From Micromonospora costi (lineage in GTDB: Bacteria > Actinomycetota > Actinomycetes > Mycobacteriales > Micromonosporaceae), in NCBI RefSeq assembly GCF_003626655.1, contig NZ_RBAN01000001.1, positions 2,170,001 through 2,234,000 of the forward strand: a stretch of 64,000 nt of DNA. Direction: 5' to 3'. The position numbers were made by a program, and so were the translations under genes. A model generated the notes under the pieces. It worked only from the letters and a program-made list of their open reading frames with translations, was not told the origin of the DNA and ran no database searches. Shown here piece after piece: positions 1 through 8,958 of the stretch; positions within the stretch are counted from its first letter, which is position 1; each line of letters starts with the position of its first letter.

Positions 1-533
1 GCCTGGACGTGGAGGCGCGCCACACGCTCTGGGAGGCCATCCGCGCGTTCCACGCCGACGGGGGCACCGTGCTGCTCAGCAGCCACTACCTCGAGGAGGT
101 GGAGGCGCTGGCCAACCGGGTGGTGGTGATCGGCCACGGTCGGGTGCTCGCCGACGACACCGTGGACGCGATCCGGGCCGTGGTCGGCGTCCGCCGGGTC
201 AGCCTCGTGGCCGACGACCTGCCCGCGCTGCCCGGCGTGGTGCGGGCCGAACGGGTCGACGGTCGTACGCACCTGCTCACGACCGACGCCGACCAGCTCG
301 TCCGGGACCTGGTCACCGCCGGGGTGTCCTTCTCCGGGCTGGAGGTGCGCCCCACGTCGCTGGAGGAGGCGTTCCTCGCCATCACCGCCGAACAGCAGGA
401 GCCGAGCGGCACGGCCGGCGGCGACGGCACGCGGACGGGTAGGCCCGGCGGTTCGCCCGTCGCTCCTCGGCCGGCCGGCGCCGACGGCACACCGACCACC
501 GCCGCCACGGGCGGCCGACCGACCACCGCCTGA
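1..533 (+). CDS. ABC transporter ATP-binding protein, 3' part (5' end outside window)
   Basis: The frame is open from the left edge, so the Walker A, Q-loop and signature motifs lie outside the window. The visible part starts in the D-loop (GLDVEARH) and continues through the H-loop (TVLLSSHYLEEVE), with the switch histidine and the EVE stretch typical of drug-export ATPases of the DrrA/CcmA type. The last 50 or so residues are a Gly/Pro/Thr/Arg-rich tail outside the usual ATPase fold. The permease gene follows 13 bp later, so the two probably form one ABC-2 exporter. The substrate cannot be told from the sequence. Confidence 0.9.
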   Translation, partial: LDVEARHTLWEAIRAFHADGGTVLLSSHYLEEVEALANRVVVIGHGRVLADDTVDAIRAVVGVRRVSLVADDLPALPGVVRAERVDGRTHLLTTDADQLVRDLVTAGVSFSGLEVRPTSLEEAFLAITAEQQEPSGTAGGDGTRTGRPGGSPVAPRPAGADGTPTTAATGGRPTTA

Positions 534-546
534 GGAGGCGACAGCC

Positions 547-1284
547 GTGCAGCTCGCCCTGGTACACACGCGCTACCAGCTGCTGGAGATCATCCGCATT
601 CCGGTCGCCGTCGTCGGCAGCGCGTTCTTCCCGGCCGCCGCGATGCTCTTCTTCGTGGTCCCGTTCGCGGGGAAGGACCCCGTGGGCGCCACCTACGCCA
701 CGGCCGCGATGGTGACGTTCTCGGTGATGAGCAGCAACATCTTCCAGTACGGCATCGGGGTCGCCGAGGACCGTGACCAGCCCTGGAACCCGTACACCCG
801 GACCCTGCCGGCCGGGCCGGCGCCCCGGTTCGCCGGCCGCGTGCTCGCGGGCCTGGTGCTCACCTACCTGTCGCTGATCCCCGTGGTGGTCATCGGCGCG
901 ACGCTGACCGCGGCGGAAATCAGCCTCGCCGCGTTCCTCCTGGCCGCGGCCACCGTCGCCGTGGTGGCCGTGCCGTTCACGCTGATGGGGCTCGCCATCG
1001 GATACTCGCTGCCCAGCAAGGCGGCGATCGTGGTGGCCCAGGTCGTCTTCTTCCCGCTCGCCTTCGGCGGCGGGCTGCTCTCCGCACCGGACGAGGCGCC
1101 CGGGTTCATCGAGGTGATCGCGCCCTACCTGCCGACCCGGGGCGCCGTCGAGCTGATGTGGGCGGCCGTCGGCGACTATCCGGTGCGGCCGCTGTCGCTC
1201 GTGATGCTCGTGGTCTGGGTCGTGGTGCTGGCGGCGCTGGCCGGGTGGGCGTACCGGCGTGACGAGGGTCGCCGGTTCAGCTGA
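547..1284 (+). CDS. ABC-2 type transporter permease
   Basis: A 245-residue protein with about six hydrophobic segments and the layout of ABC-2 membrane proteins (DrrB/NodJ group). The GTG start has a GGAGG-like site about 6 bp upstream, just after the stop of the ATPase gene. It should form the membrane channel for that ATPase and export a small molecule. The C-terminus ends in a short basic stretch after the last membrane segment. The product is inferred from topology and the adjacent ATPase. Confidence 0.88.
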   Translation: MQLALVHTRYQLLEIIRIPVAVVGSAFFPAAAMLFFVVPFAGKDPVGATYATAAMVTFSVMSSNIFQYGIGVAEDRDQPWNPYTRTLPAGPAPRFAGRVLAGLVLTYLSLIPVVVIGATLTAAEISLAAFLLAAATVAVVAVPFTLMGLAIGYSLPSKAAIVVAQVVFFPLAFGGGLLSAPDEAPGFIEVIAPYLPTRGAVELMWAAVGDYPVRPLSLVMLVVWVVVLAALAGWAYRRDEGRRFS

Positions 1285-1379
1285 CGATTCGTCCGTTTCC
1301 GCCCCGTACGTCGGCGGGACGGTGCCAGGATTCCCGGCAGGGGGCCGATCGAGGCCACCCGGAGCCGAGAGGGGTCGCC

Positions 1380-2153
1380 GTGAGCACCGTCCCGCCCGGT
1401 ACGCCCTGCTGGGCCGACCTGGCCACGCCCGACCTGGACGACGCCCGGCGCTTCTACCCGGAGCTGTTCGGCTGGACGGGCCGGGTGGCGCCGGAGCCGG
1501 AGGCGGGCGGCTACACCGTCTTCCTGCTGGGTGGGCGCGCGGTGGCCGGGGTCGGTCCGCCGGCCATCCCGGACCAGGTGCCGATCTGGTCGACGTACAT
1601 CGCCACGGACGACGCCGACCTGGTCGCGGGCCGGGTGGAGCGGGCCGGCGGGCAGGTGGTGGTGCCGCCGTTCGAGGTGTTCGACCGGGGGCGGATGGCC
1701 GTCTTCGCCGATCCGGCGGGCGCGTCGTTCAGCGTCTGGCAACCGATGGCCATGGCCGGCGGCGAGGTGTTCAACGTGCCGGGCGCGATGAGCTGGAACG
1801 AGCTGGTCACCCCCGACCCGGAGGGGGCCAAGGTCTTCTACGAGCTGGTCTTCGGCTGGCAGCCGGACGAGCAGGAGGTCGGCTCGATGACGTACACCGG
1901 CTGGCGGTTGGGGGCCCGGATCGTGGCGGGGATGATGCCCCCGCTGGCCGACGACTTCCCGGACGACCTGCCGGCGTACTGGACGGTCTACTTCGCGGTC
2001 GCCGACGCGGACGCGGCCGCGGCCCGGGCCGCGGAGCTGGGCGGGACGATCCTGGTGCCGCCGCGGGACGTGCCGGCGGGCCGGTTCGCCGCCCTGCGCG
2101 ACCCCCAGGGCGCCCTGTTCTCGGTGATCGACCTGGGCGACGCCGCCGCCTGA
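1380..2153 (+). CDS. VOC-family (glyoxalase/bleomycin-resistance fold) protein with two domains
   Basis: The 257-residue protein contains two vicinal-oxygen-chelate domains, roughly residues 8-120 and 130-255. Each begins with a 'PCWADLATPDLDDARRFY' or 'MSWNELVTPDPEGAKVFY' type motif and ends with 'DPxGAxFSV'. This double-domain arrangement is common in actinomycete proteins annotated as glyoxalase or hydroxylase-like, and most have no proven substrate. The GTG start follows a GAGAGGGG sequence. It could be a resistance protein or a metal-dependent enzyme; the sequence does not decide. Confidence 0.85.
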   Translation: MSTVPPGTPCWADLATPDLDDARRFYPELFGWTGRVAPEPEAGGYTVFLLGGRAVAGVGPPAIPDQVPIWSTYIATDDADLVAGRVERAGGQVVVPPFEVFDRGRMAVFADPAGASFSVWQPMAMAGGEVFNVPGAMSWNELVTPDPEGAKVFYELVFGWQPDEQEVGSMTYTGWRLGARIVAGMMPPLADDFPDDLPAYWTVYFAVADADAAAARAAELGGTILVPPRDVPAGRFAALRDPQGALFSVIDLGDAAA

Positions 2154-2155
2154 GC

Positions 2156-2237
2156 CCCCCGCGATCTTGCACTTTCGGCCCCGGCAAAAGGGGCGTACCA
2201 GCCCGAAACAAGGGCAGAAACTGCAAGATCGCGGGGG
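2156..2237. repeat. Long intergenic inverted repeat between convergent genes (palindrome E)
   Basis: Arms 2156-2171 and 2222-2237 are perfect 16-base complements (CCCCCGCGATCTTGCA and its reverse complement). The pairing continues inward with a few mismatches (CTTTCGGCCC against GGGCAGAAAC). It fills the 84-bp gap between the VOC gene and btuD, which converge, so it can serve as a bidirectional terminator. The outer edge carries GATC, as do the other long palindromes of this window. Confidence 0.85.
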
Positions 2238-3023
2238 TCAGGGGGTGCGGCGGACCGGGACCACCAAGGGGCCGTGGTCGCCGTCGACCACCCGCACGCT
2301 GGCCCGGTAGTGCTCGGCGAGCAGCCGCTCGGTGAGCACCTCCCGGGGCGTCCCGGCGGCGACCACCCGGCCGGCGGCGAGCAGCACCATCCGGTCGGCG
2401 TACTCGCCCGCGATGGAGAGGTCGTGCATGGTGGCCAGCACGGTCAGCCCGTGCTCGCCGCGCAGCCGGTCGACGAGGTCCAGCACCTCCTGCTGGTGCC
2501 CGATGTCGAGGGCGCTGGTCGGCTCGTCGAGCAGCAGGAGCGTGGCCCCCTGGGCGAGCGCCCGCGCCAGGAAGACCCGCTGCCGTTCGCCACCGGAGAG
2601 GGTGGCCAGCTCCCGGCGGGAGAAACCCCCGAGGTCCAACCGCTCCAGCACCTCGTGGACGACGGCCAGGTCGGTGGCCGACTCCCGGCCGAGCGCCGGG
2701 ATGTACGGGGTACGGCCGAGCAGCACGTAGTCCAGTACGGACATGCCCGCCGGCACCACCGGGGACTGGGCCACGGTCGCCACCACCCGGGCGCGCTCGC
2801 GGCGGCGCAGCGCGGCGATCGGCGTACCGAAGAGGGTGACGGCGCCCGGCGCGGGCAGCAGGCCGCCGACGGCGCGCAGCAGGGTCGACTTGCCGGCGCC
2901 GTTCGGGCCGATCACCGTGACCCACTCGCCGGCGGCCACCGTGAGGTCCACACCGGCGAGGATCGGCGTGCCGCCGAGCGCGACGCGCAGGTCGCGCACC
3001 TGGACGGCGGGCGCGGCGCTCAC
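2238..3023 (-). CDS. btuD: Cobalamin/iron-type ABC transporter ATP-binding protein
   Basis: A 261-residue ATPase of the FecE/BtuD group. Walker A is GPNGAGKST near residue 40, the signature is LSGGERQRV, and Walker B is LLLLDEPTSALD followed by the H-loop TMHDLS. The GTG start at 3023 overlaps the permease stop by 4 bp (GTGA), so the two are translationally coupled. It should energise B12 uptake with the upstream permease and binding protein. The B12 assignment rests on the riboswitch ahead of the operon; the protein alone would fit iron-siderophore or haem uptake equally well. Confidence 0.85.
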   Translation of the reverse strand: MSAAPAVQVRDLRVALGGTPILAGVDLTVAAGEWVTVIGPNGAGKSTLLRAVGGLLPAPGAVTLFGTPIAALRRRERARVVATVAQSPVVPAGMSVLDYVLLGRTPYIPALGRESATDLAVVHEVLERLDLGGFSRRELATLSGGERQRVFLARALAQGATLLLLDEPTSALDIGHQQEVLDLVDRLRGEHGLTVLATMHDLSIAGEYADRMVLLAAGRVVAAGTPREVLTERLLAEHYRASVRVVDGDHGPLVVPVRRTP

Positions 3024-4135
3024 GTGAGCACCCGCCGGGCGGTGCGCAGGACCAGGATGAAGAACGGGCCGCCGAGCAGCGCGGTCACCACGCCGATCGG
3101 GATCTCGGCCGGCGCGGCGGCGGTACGGGCCACCACGTCGGTGAGCGCCAGGAAGGCGGCGCCGAAGAGCAGGGACAGCGGCAGGATCACCCGGTAGCTC
3201 GACCCGGCGAGCAGCCGTACGGTGTGCGGCACGATGATGCCCACGAAGCCGATCAGCCCGGTGGCGGAGACCGCCGCGGCGGTGCCCAGCGAGGCGGCCG
3301 CGATCAGCAGGTAGCGGGAGCGCTGCGGGTGCAGCCCGAGGCTCGTGGCCTCGTCGTCGCCGACGGACAGCACGTCCAGCTCGCGGCCGTGCAGCAGGAC
3401 CACGACGGTGGTGAGGACGGCGTACGGCAGGACGAGCAGCACGTCGTGCCAGCCCGCGGTGGCCAGCCGGCCGAGCAGCCACGAGTAGACGGCCTGGATG
3501 CTGTCGGAGTGGCGTTGCAGCAGGTACGTCTGGCCGGCGGAGAGGAACGCCGAGACCGCCACCCCGGCGAGGATGAGCATGGCCGGTGAACGGCCCCGGC
3601 CACCCGCGGCGCCCAGCGCGTAGGTCATGCCCACGGCGCCGAGCGACCCGACGAACGCGGCGAGCGGGATGGTCACCGGCAGCCCGGTGAGCGCGCCCTC
3701 GGTGCCGACGCCGCCGAGGGCGATCACGGCGGTCACCGCGAGCCCCGCGCCGGCGGCCACGCCGAGCAGGTACGGGTCGGCCAGCGGGTTGCGGAACACG
3801 CCCTGGTAGCACCCGCCGGCCAGGGCGAGCATGCCACCGACCAGCAGGCCGAGCACCACGCGGGGCAGCCGCAGCTCGGTCACGATGGCGACCTCGCGCT
3901 CGCTGAGCCCGCTGTCGAGGTGGACGCCGGGCAGCAGGTTGAGCAGTTCGGCGGCCACGCTGCCCGGCGGGAGGGTGACCGGGCCGAGCGACACCCCGAC
4001 CACCAGCGCGACGAGCACCGCGGCCACCCCGGCGGCCAGCCAGACCGGACGCAGGCCGGCCGGCCGGGACGCGGGTGGCACCCCGGCCGGCCGGGCGGAC
4101 CGCGCCGCGGGAGTCACGGGAAGGAGCCTGGTCAC
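3020..4135 (-). CDS. btuC: FecCD/BtuC-family ABC transporter permease
   Basis: A 371-residue polytopic membrane protein of the FecCD family with about ten hydrophobic segments. It carries the family motifs 'LPRVVLGLLVGGMLALAGG', 'NPLADPYLLG' and 'GLIGFVGIIVPH'. The first 30 residues are Ala/Pro/Arg-rich and precede the first membrane helix. The GTG start lies 10 bp after the binding-protein stop. It should form the B12 channel of an importer with the neighbouring ATPase and lipoprotein. The B12 role is inferred from the upstream riboswitch. Confidence 0.86.
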   Translation of the reverse strand: MTRLLPVTPAARSARPAGVPPASRPAGLRPVWLAAGVAAVLVALVVGVSLGPVTLPPGSVAAELLNLLPGVHLDSGLSEREVAIVTELRLPRVVLGLLVGGMLALAGGCYQGVFRNPLADPYLLGVAAGAGLAVTAVIALGGVGTEGALTGLPVTIPLAAFVGSLGAVGMTYALGAAGGRGRSPAMLILAGVAVSAFLSAGQTYLLQRHSDSIQAVYSWLLGRLATAGWHDVLLVLPYAVLTTVVVLLHGRELDVLSVGDDEATSLGLHPQRSRYLLIAAASLGTAAAVSATGLIGFVGIIVPHTVRLLAGSSYRVILPLSLLFGAAFLALTDVVARTAAAPAEIPIGVVTALLGGPFFILVLRTARRVLT

Positions 4136-4145
4136 GGACGGGCCG

Positions 4146-5081
4146 TCACGCGGGCACCTTCGCGACCGCGTCCACGATGGCCCGCAGCAGGTCGACCACG
4201 CGCGGCCCCCAGCGGGAGGCGATGTCGTCGTCGAGCGCCACCACCTGGTTGTTCTTCACGGCGGTGATCCCGGACCAGCCGCTGCGGGCCTTGACCGTGT
4301 CGGCGCTCTGCTGGCAGCACTTGGTGTCGGCCAGGAAGACGAAGTCCGGGTCGGCCTTGACGATGACCTCCTGGGAGAGCTGCGGGTAGCCCCCGTTCTT
4401 GCCGTCGGCGTCCGCCGGGTCGGCGATGTTCTCCAGGCCGGCGAGCGCGTAGAGCGAGCCGATGAAGGTCTTGCTGGTCGCGCTGTACAGCTCCGGGCCC
4501 AGCTCGTGGTAGTAGGTGAGCTTCTCGGGCCGCTGCGGCAGGTCCTTCACGAGCTTGTCGATGTCGTCGCGCATCCGCTTGGTCACGTCGGCCGCCTCCG
4601 TGGCGTGGCCGGTGAGCGTGCCCAGGTCGGTGATCTGCCGGTACGAGTCGTCCAGCGTGGTCGCGGCGGGGGTGAGGTACACGGGGATCTTCAGCTTGCC
4701 GAGCTGGTCGACGATCTTGTTGCGGTCGTCGGAGATCACCACCAGGTCGGGGTTCTTGGCGGCGATCGCCTCGGCGTTCGGCTGGAAGCCGGACAGGTCG
4801 CTCTTCGGCGCCTCGGCCGGGTAGTTCGAGTTGTCGTCGACGGCCACCACCTGCGGGCCGGCGCCGATGGCGAAGATCATCTCGGTGGCGCTCGGTGAGA
4901 GCGAGACGATCTTCTCCGGGCGCTTGTCGAGGGTGACGGCGCCGACCGTGGCCGGGAAGGCGGCCGCCGACGAGCCGCTGCCGGCCGCGGGCGTGTCGTC
5001 GGCCTTCTCGGCGCAGGCACCGAGGGTGAGCGCGGCGACCGCCAGGGTCGCGGCGAAGAGCCGGGGGGTACGTCTGGACAT
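4146..5081 (-). CDS. btuF: Cobalamin-type ABC transporter substrate-binding lipoprotein
   Basis: The ATG at 5081 was chosen because AGGAGG lies about 7 bp upstream; the longer open frame has no such support. The 311-residue product starts with a lipoprotein signal (lipobox LGAC near residue 21) and has a BtuF/FhuD-like periplasmic fold with 'IVSLSPSATEMIFAIGAG' and 'NPDLVVIS'. It should capture corrinoid outside the membrane and deliver it to BtuCD. It is the first gene after the cobalamin riboswitch, which supports B12 rather than siderophore as ligand. Confidence 0.86.
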   Translation of the reverse strand: MSRRTPRLFAATLAVAALTLGACAEKADDTPAAGSGSSAAAFPATVGAVTLDKRPEKIVSLSPSATEMIFAIGAGPQVVAVDDNSNYPAEAPKSDLSGFQPNAEAIAAKNPDLVVISDDRNKIVDQLGKLKIPVYLTPAATTLDDSYRQITDLGTLTGHATEAADVTKRMRDDIDKLVKDLPQRPEKLTYYHELGPELYSATSKTFIGSLYALAGLENIADPADADGKNGGYPQLSQEVIVKADPDFVFLADTKCCQQSADTVKARSGWSGITAVKNNQVVALDDDIASRWGPRVVDLLRAIVDAVAKVPA

Positions 5082-5109
5082 CGGTCCTCCTGTCGGTCGA
5101 GGAGCGTGG

Positions 5110-5282
5110 TGCTTCGCCGACAGGAACACTGCGCCCGTCCGCGAGGCGCCCTTCCTCGAGAGCGCGGGTCGCGACCGATCCGCAGGCGACCTGGCTCATC
5201 CCCGCCGACGAGGCGGCGGGGCATCACAGTTGCGGGACAGCGCCGGGGTCACACCGGCTTCGCTGCGGAACGGTCGGTAAGA
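5110..5282 (-). promoter_or_regulatory. Cobalamin (adenosylcobalamin) riboswitch
   Basis: Read on the minus strand, the leader of the transporter operon holds the conserved core GAAGCCGGTGTGACCCCGGC, followed by GCTGTCCCGCAACTGT (5226-5261). Downstream are ATGAGCCAGGT (about 5190-5200) and a hairpin series ending near the ribosome site. The order and spacing match the B12-aptamer class; the usual GCCACTGT is GCAACTGT here. A possible -10 (TACCGT, 5285-5290) sits just before it. It should shut the operon down when B12 is plentiful. Limits are approximate. Confidence 0.88.
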
Positions 5283-5341
5283 CGGTAGCGCACCACCTGG
5301 GCGGGACCGAGAGCCGAAAACGCCCATCGAGGCCAGACGAT

Positions 5342-5371
5342 GATCCGGCCCGCGACGGCACGGGCCGGATC
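5342..5371 (-). terminator. Hairpin upstream of the riboswitch
   Basis: GATCCGGCCCG and CGGGCCGGATC form a perfect 11-bp stem with an 8-base loop. It lies between the carboxypeptidase stop and the riboswitch promoter and would insulate the B12 operon from read-through. There is no clear U-tract, as is usual in high-GC actinomycetes. Confidence 0.6.
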
Positions 5372-5407
5372 GTTCGTTGCTACCGGTATGTCCGGTCCAG
5401 CCTGGGT

Positions 5408-5442
5408 GGTGGGGCCCCGCCGGGGGCGTGCGGGGCCCCACC
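5408..5442 (-). terminator. Terminator hairpin of the carboxypeptidase gene
   Basis: GGTGGGGCCCCG (5408-5419) and CGGGGCCCCACC (5431-5442) form a perfect 12-bp GC stem starting four bases after the stop codon at 5446. Its position makes it the likely first terminator of the minus-strand M14 peptidase gene. Confidence 0.75.
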
Positions 5443-5445
5443 GGC

Positions 5446-7320
5446 TCAGGAGGACGTGATGGTGACGTTGTCCACAGCCGCCTCGACGAGGCTCGCGCCC
5501 GAGGCGTCCGCCGCCTGCACCAGGATCCGGATCGACTGGCCCGCGTACGGGGTGAGGTTGAGGTTCGAGACCGTCCAGGCGCCGTTGCGGTTGGTCGCCG
5601 CGCCGGCCTGGTTGAGCAGGGTGGTGGTGCCGCCGCTGTGCACCACGCTCACCCGGAAGTAGTCGGCCGACGACGCGTTCGAGCCGTGGGCCAGGTACCA
5701 GGCGAGCGAGAGCGTGAGCGTGCCGCTGGCGGGCAGCGTCACCGCGGGCGACTGGGCGGTGGTGACGCCGCCGTCGAGGTCGTAGTCACCCGCCGCGGTA
5801 CCGGCCAGCCGGCCGGTGACCAGGTCGTTGCTCCCGGCGTACGGGGTGAGCTGCTTCGCCCCGCTGGACGTGGTCGCCTGCGCGGCGCCCCGCTCCCACA
5901 CCCCGAGGGTCGCCGTGTCGGTGCCGGCCGGGTTGACCGTCCACCCGGTGGCCGTCTCGAAGGTGTCCGACCACACCGTGGTGCCGCCGCCACCGCCGCA
6001 GTACTGCGCCTGCTTGCCGATGGCCCGGTACGGGCAGTCGGCGTACTCGCTGAGCATCAGCACCGCCTCCCGGTTGCGGGAGGTCTGCGCCGGGATCACC
6101 TCGTCGGGCGGGTAGAAGCCGCCGCCGCTGGCCGAGCCCGGGTACATCTCGAAGGTGTACGCCCAGATGCCGTGCGCCGCCCACATCCAGTCGATGCTGG
6201 TGCCGTCGGCGATGTAGAGGTCGCTGGACTGCTCCGGCGTGTAGCCGTTGGTGGCCGCCATCTGCTGGCCGATGGTGGCGAACGTGTTGTACTGGTCCGC
6301 GCTCATCCCGGTCGGCGTGTTGGCGGTCGTGTAGCCGAAGGGCCAGAGCACGAGCTGCGAGTACGTGTGGAAGTCGATGTTGGCCTTGATCTGCTGGACG
6401 CCGCCGACCACCCGGCTGTTCACGAAGTTGCGCAGCGCCTGCGTCTCGGGGGCCGAGAACGCCGACGGGCCGCGGTAGGTCTCCGACGACGTGGAGCCCG
6501 ACGAGCCGCCGCAGCAGCCCCACTGGTAGCCCCAGTTCCGGTTGAGGTCGGTGCCGACGTACGACGAGCCGCTGTTCGGCTGCCGGTTCTTCCGCCAGGA
6601 CCGGTACGACCCGGTGGCGATGTCGTACTCGCTGCCGTCGGGGTTCACCGTCGGCACGATCCAGATCTCCCGGCCGTTGACGATGTTGGTGATCCGCGAG
6701 TCGCTGCCGTAGCCGTCGGTGAAGAGGTTCAGCAGGTAGATCGCCATCTCCACGGTGAGGTGCTCACGGGCGTGCTGCTGGGCGTTGAAGAGGATCTCCG
6801 GCTCGTTCTCGTCGGTGCCCACGTTGTCGGAGATCTTCACCGCCATCAGGTCCCGGCCCTCGTAGGAGCTGCCGATGCTCAGCTTGCGGGCGATCGACGG
6901 GTGGTCGGCCACGACCTGGTTCACCACCGCCGTCAGCTCGGCGTAGTCGTGGTAGTTCGAGTCGGCGGGCGGGAAGGCGAGGGTGCCCACGTCCCCGGCG
7001 CCCTCCGGTGCGGCCGGTGGGGCGGCGACCCGCTCCAGCCGGAAGCCGAGCCGGGCGATCGCCGCGGCCTCGGCCGACGTGGCCGAGACGTGCAGCACGC
7101 CGTGCTCGCTGTAGTCGATGGCCGCGCCGGTGCGGGCCACCGCGTTGCGGTCGGCGAGGGCGCGGGGGCCGAGGACCCGGTACTCGGCGGCGGCGGAGCC
7201 GCCGGGTTCCGGGGCCGGCCGTGCGGAGACCGGCCCGGTGGCGACGGTGACGAGTCCCAGCCCAGCGGCGACGGCGAGCGCCAGGGCACGACGGAGACGG
7301 ACGGGTGTGCGGAAGGCCAT
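5446..7320 (-). CDS. Secreted M14 zinc carboxypeptidase
   Basis: The ATG at 7320 is preceded by GAGGAGG at about 7 bp, so it is preferred over the longer frame. The 624-residue product has a signal peptide, a prodomain-like stretch, and an M14 catalytic domain. Visible active-site motifs are [12 protein letters not shown] (zinc His and Glu, near residue 180), [22 protein letters not shown] (third zinc ligand) and YTFEMYP (catalytic Glu near 390). A C-terminal beta-rich domain follows from about 450, opening with [11 protein letters not shown], as in secreted actinomycete exopeptidases. It should trim C-terminal residues from peptides outside the cell. It is divergent from another secreted peptidase gene. 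Confidence 0.93.
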   Translation of the reverse strand: MAFRTPVRLRRALALAVAAGLGLVTVATGPVSARPAPEPGGSAAAEYRVLGPRALADRNAVARTGAAIDYSEHGVLHVSATSAEAAAIARLGFRLERVAAPPAAPEGAGDVGTLAFPPADSNYHDYAELTAVVNQVVADHPSIARKLSIGSSYEGRDLMAVKISDNVGTDENEPEILFNAQQHAREHLTVEMAIYLLNLFTDGYGSDSRITNIVNGREIWIVPTVNPDGSEYDIATGSYRSWRKNRQPNSGSSYVGTDLNRNWGYQWGCCGGSSGSTSSETYRGPSAFSAPETQALRNFVNSRVVGGVQQIKANIDFHTYSQLVLWPFGYTTANTPTGMSADQYNTFATIGQQMAATNGYTPEQSSDLYIADGTSIDWMWAAHGIWAYTFEMYPGSASGGGFYPPDEVIPAQTSRNREAVLMLSEYADCPYRAIGKQAQYCGGGGGTTVWSDTFETATGWTVNPAGTDTATLGVWERGAAQATTSSGAKQLTPYAGSNDLVTGRLAGTAAGDYDLDGGVTTAQSPAVTLPASGTLTLSLAWYLAHGSNASSADYFRVSVVHSGGTTTLLNQAGAATNRNGAWTVSNLNLTPYAGQSIRILVQAADASGASLVEAAVDNVTITSS

Positions 7321-7533
7321 GGACAACCTCCTCGGAGGGCGGGAGATCCCGCTCGGTGGAGGACACTTCACCACCCGTCACATGGTCATATCAATATGGA
7401 TCGTTGCCTATTCCATGCCAAGCGGATCATCATCCCGGCAAGGATTTTCCATCCATCTAGATATGGCGAAACTTCTCTCCGAGCGGGAGACTGACCGGCA
7501 ACCGCCCTACCTCTCCACACCCGCGGAGCACCC
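7321..7533. promoter_or_regulatory. Divergent promoter region of two secreted peptidases, AT-rich core
   Basis: The part from about 7378 to 7470 is clearly AT-richer than its surroundings and contains short dyads (CATATCAATATG at 7387-7398 and CCATCTAGATATGG near 7450-7463), both including ATATGG. Such dyads could bind a shared regulator of the divergent M14 and C39-like genes. No promoter hexamers can be assigned with confidence. Confidence 0.45.
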
Positions 7534-8898
7534 ATGGCCAGATCCCGCCTGAGCGTGGTCGCCCTCGCCGGCGTCACCGCGCTCACCCTCCTCAGCACCG
7601 CGCTACCCGCGAACGCGGCCGCGCCGGCCGCGGTCGATCGCGCGGCCGCCGTCCTGCCGATCACCCACGACGAGCAGATCACCTTCCACGACTGGTCCCG
7701 GTACCCGGACTGGCGCCGCGGCAGCCACGACGGCACCCGCGCGGTCCCCGGCGCCCGCCCCGGCATCACCCTGGCCCGCCCCACCGGCACCATCGACTAC
7801 ACCGACCCGCACACCGGGGTCACCCGCACCTGGGAGCGCGCCACCTGGACCTCGCCGGTCACCGCGGTCGGTTTCGACGCGACGGAGCTGGTCGCGTCGT
7901 GGAACGCCGAGACCCCGGCGGGCACCTGGATCCAGGTCGAGCTCCAGGGCAGCTACAACACCGGCGAAAAGACCAAGTGGTACGTGATGGGCCGCTGGGC
8001 CTCGGGTGACGAGGACATCAAGCGGACCAGCGTCAACCGGCAGGGCGACCCGTGGTCGACCATCCTGACCGACACGTTCAGCATCGACGACCCGGCCGCC
8101 GGGGTGCTGCTGCGGTCGTACCAGCTCCGGCTCACCCTCTACCGCGCGCCCGGGCAGACCGCCGCGCCCGTGGTGCACACGCTCGGCGCCATGAGCTCGA
8201 ACGTGCCCGACCGGTTCACCGTGACGCCGAGCGCCGGGCACATCGCCTGGGGCGTCGAGCTGCCGGTGCCGCGCTACTCGCAGAACGTGCACGCCGGGCA
8301 CTACCCGGAGTACGACGGCGGTGGCGAGGCCTGGTGCTCCCCCACGTCGACCGAGATGGTCGTCGAGTACTGGGGTCGGGGGCCGTCGGCGGCCGACACG
8401 GCGTGGGTGGACCCGACCTACCCGGACCCGACCGTCAACCACGCGGCCCGGATGACCTATGACTACGCGTACGACGGCGCCGGCAACTGGCCCTTCAACA
8501 CCGCGTACGCCGCCAGCTTCCCCGGCCTGGAGGGCCGGGTGACCCGGCTGCACTCCCTGGACGAGCTGGAGCGCTTCATCGCCGCCGGCATCCCGGTGGT
8601 GACCAGCCAGTCCTTCCTCGCCAGCGAACTGGACGGGGCGAACTACGGCACCTCGGGGCACCTGTTCGTGGTGGTCGGCTTCACGGCCGACGGTGACGTG
8701 ATCGTCAACGACCCGGCCTCGTCGAGCAACGACGTGGTGCGCAACGTCTACCAGCGGGAGCAGTTCGAGCAGATCTGGCTGCGGACCAAGCGGATCAACG
8801 CCAGCGGCGGGGTGTCCGGCGGCTCCGGCGGCATCGCGTACCTGATCAAGCCGGTCAACAAGCCGTGGCCGCAGGTGCCCGGCTCAACCAACTGGTGA
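7534..8898 (+). CDS. Secreted C39-like cysteine peptidase
   Basis: The ATG follows a GGAG site by about 5 bp. The 454-residue product has a clear signal peptide ending near ANAAAPA. Residues 1-240 form a beta-rich N-terminal region. The C-terminal half is a C39-like papain fold: PRYSQNVHAG, then GEAWCSPTSTEM with the catalytic Cys near residue 268, GHLFVVVGF with the catalytic His near 375, and an Asp in NDPASS. It probably cleaves peptides or peptidoglycan-linked peptides outside the cell. The N-terminal domain function is unknown. Confidence 0.88.
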   Translation: MARSRLSVVALAGVTALTLLSTALPANAAAPAAVDRAAAVLPITHDEQITFHDWSRYPDWRRGSHDGTRAVPGARPGITLARPTGTIDYTDPHTGVTRTWERATWTSPVTAVGFDATELVASWNAETPAGTWIQVELQGSYNTGEKTKWYVMGRWASGDEDIKRTSVNRQGDPWSTILTDTFSIDDPAAGVLLRSYQLRLTLYRAPGQTAAPVVHTLGAMSSNVPDRFTVTPSAGHIAWGVELPVPRYSQNVHAGHYPEYDGGGEAWCSPTSTEMVVEYWGRGPSAADTAWVDPTYPDPTVNHAARMTYDYAYDGAGNWPFNTAYAASFPGLEGRVTRLHSLDELERFIAAGIPVVTSQSFLASELDGANYGTSGHLFVVVGFTADGDVIVNDPASSSNDVVRNVYQREQFEQIWLRTKRINASGGVSGGSGGIAYLIKPVNKPWPQVPGSTNW

Positions 8899-8909
8899 GC
8901 TGAACGACC

Positions 8910-8944
8910 CACGCCCCGGCCGTCCCTCGGACGGCCGGGGCGTG
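8910..8944. terminator. Bidirectional terminator between convergent genes
   Basis: CACGCCCCGGCCGTCC and GGACGGCCGGGGCGTG form a perfect 16-bp stem with a 3-base loop, placed between the stop of the C39-like gene and the stop of the small membrane-protein gene on the other strand. It should stop transcription from both sides. Confidence 0.85.
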
Positions 8945-8958
8945 CTCGTCGACAGGCG

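Larger units (their letters stand above)
5082..5445. other. 364-bp gene-free interval: riboswitch leader plus two terminator hairpins
   Basis: This gap holds the btuFCD leader on the minus strand (5082-5290). On the side towards the carboxypeptidase gene it holds two strong hairpins that end that gene's transcript. The open frames that cross the gap lack start signals and coincide with the conserved riboswitch core, so they are not genes. Confidence 0.8.

Noticed and set aside
5377..7494. A 705-codon plus-strand frame over the M14 peptidase
   Set aside because: The opposite strand carries all catalytic M14 motifs, a signal peptide and a good ribosome site, so this frame is a shadow.
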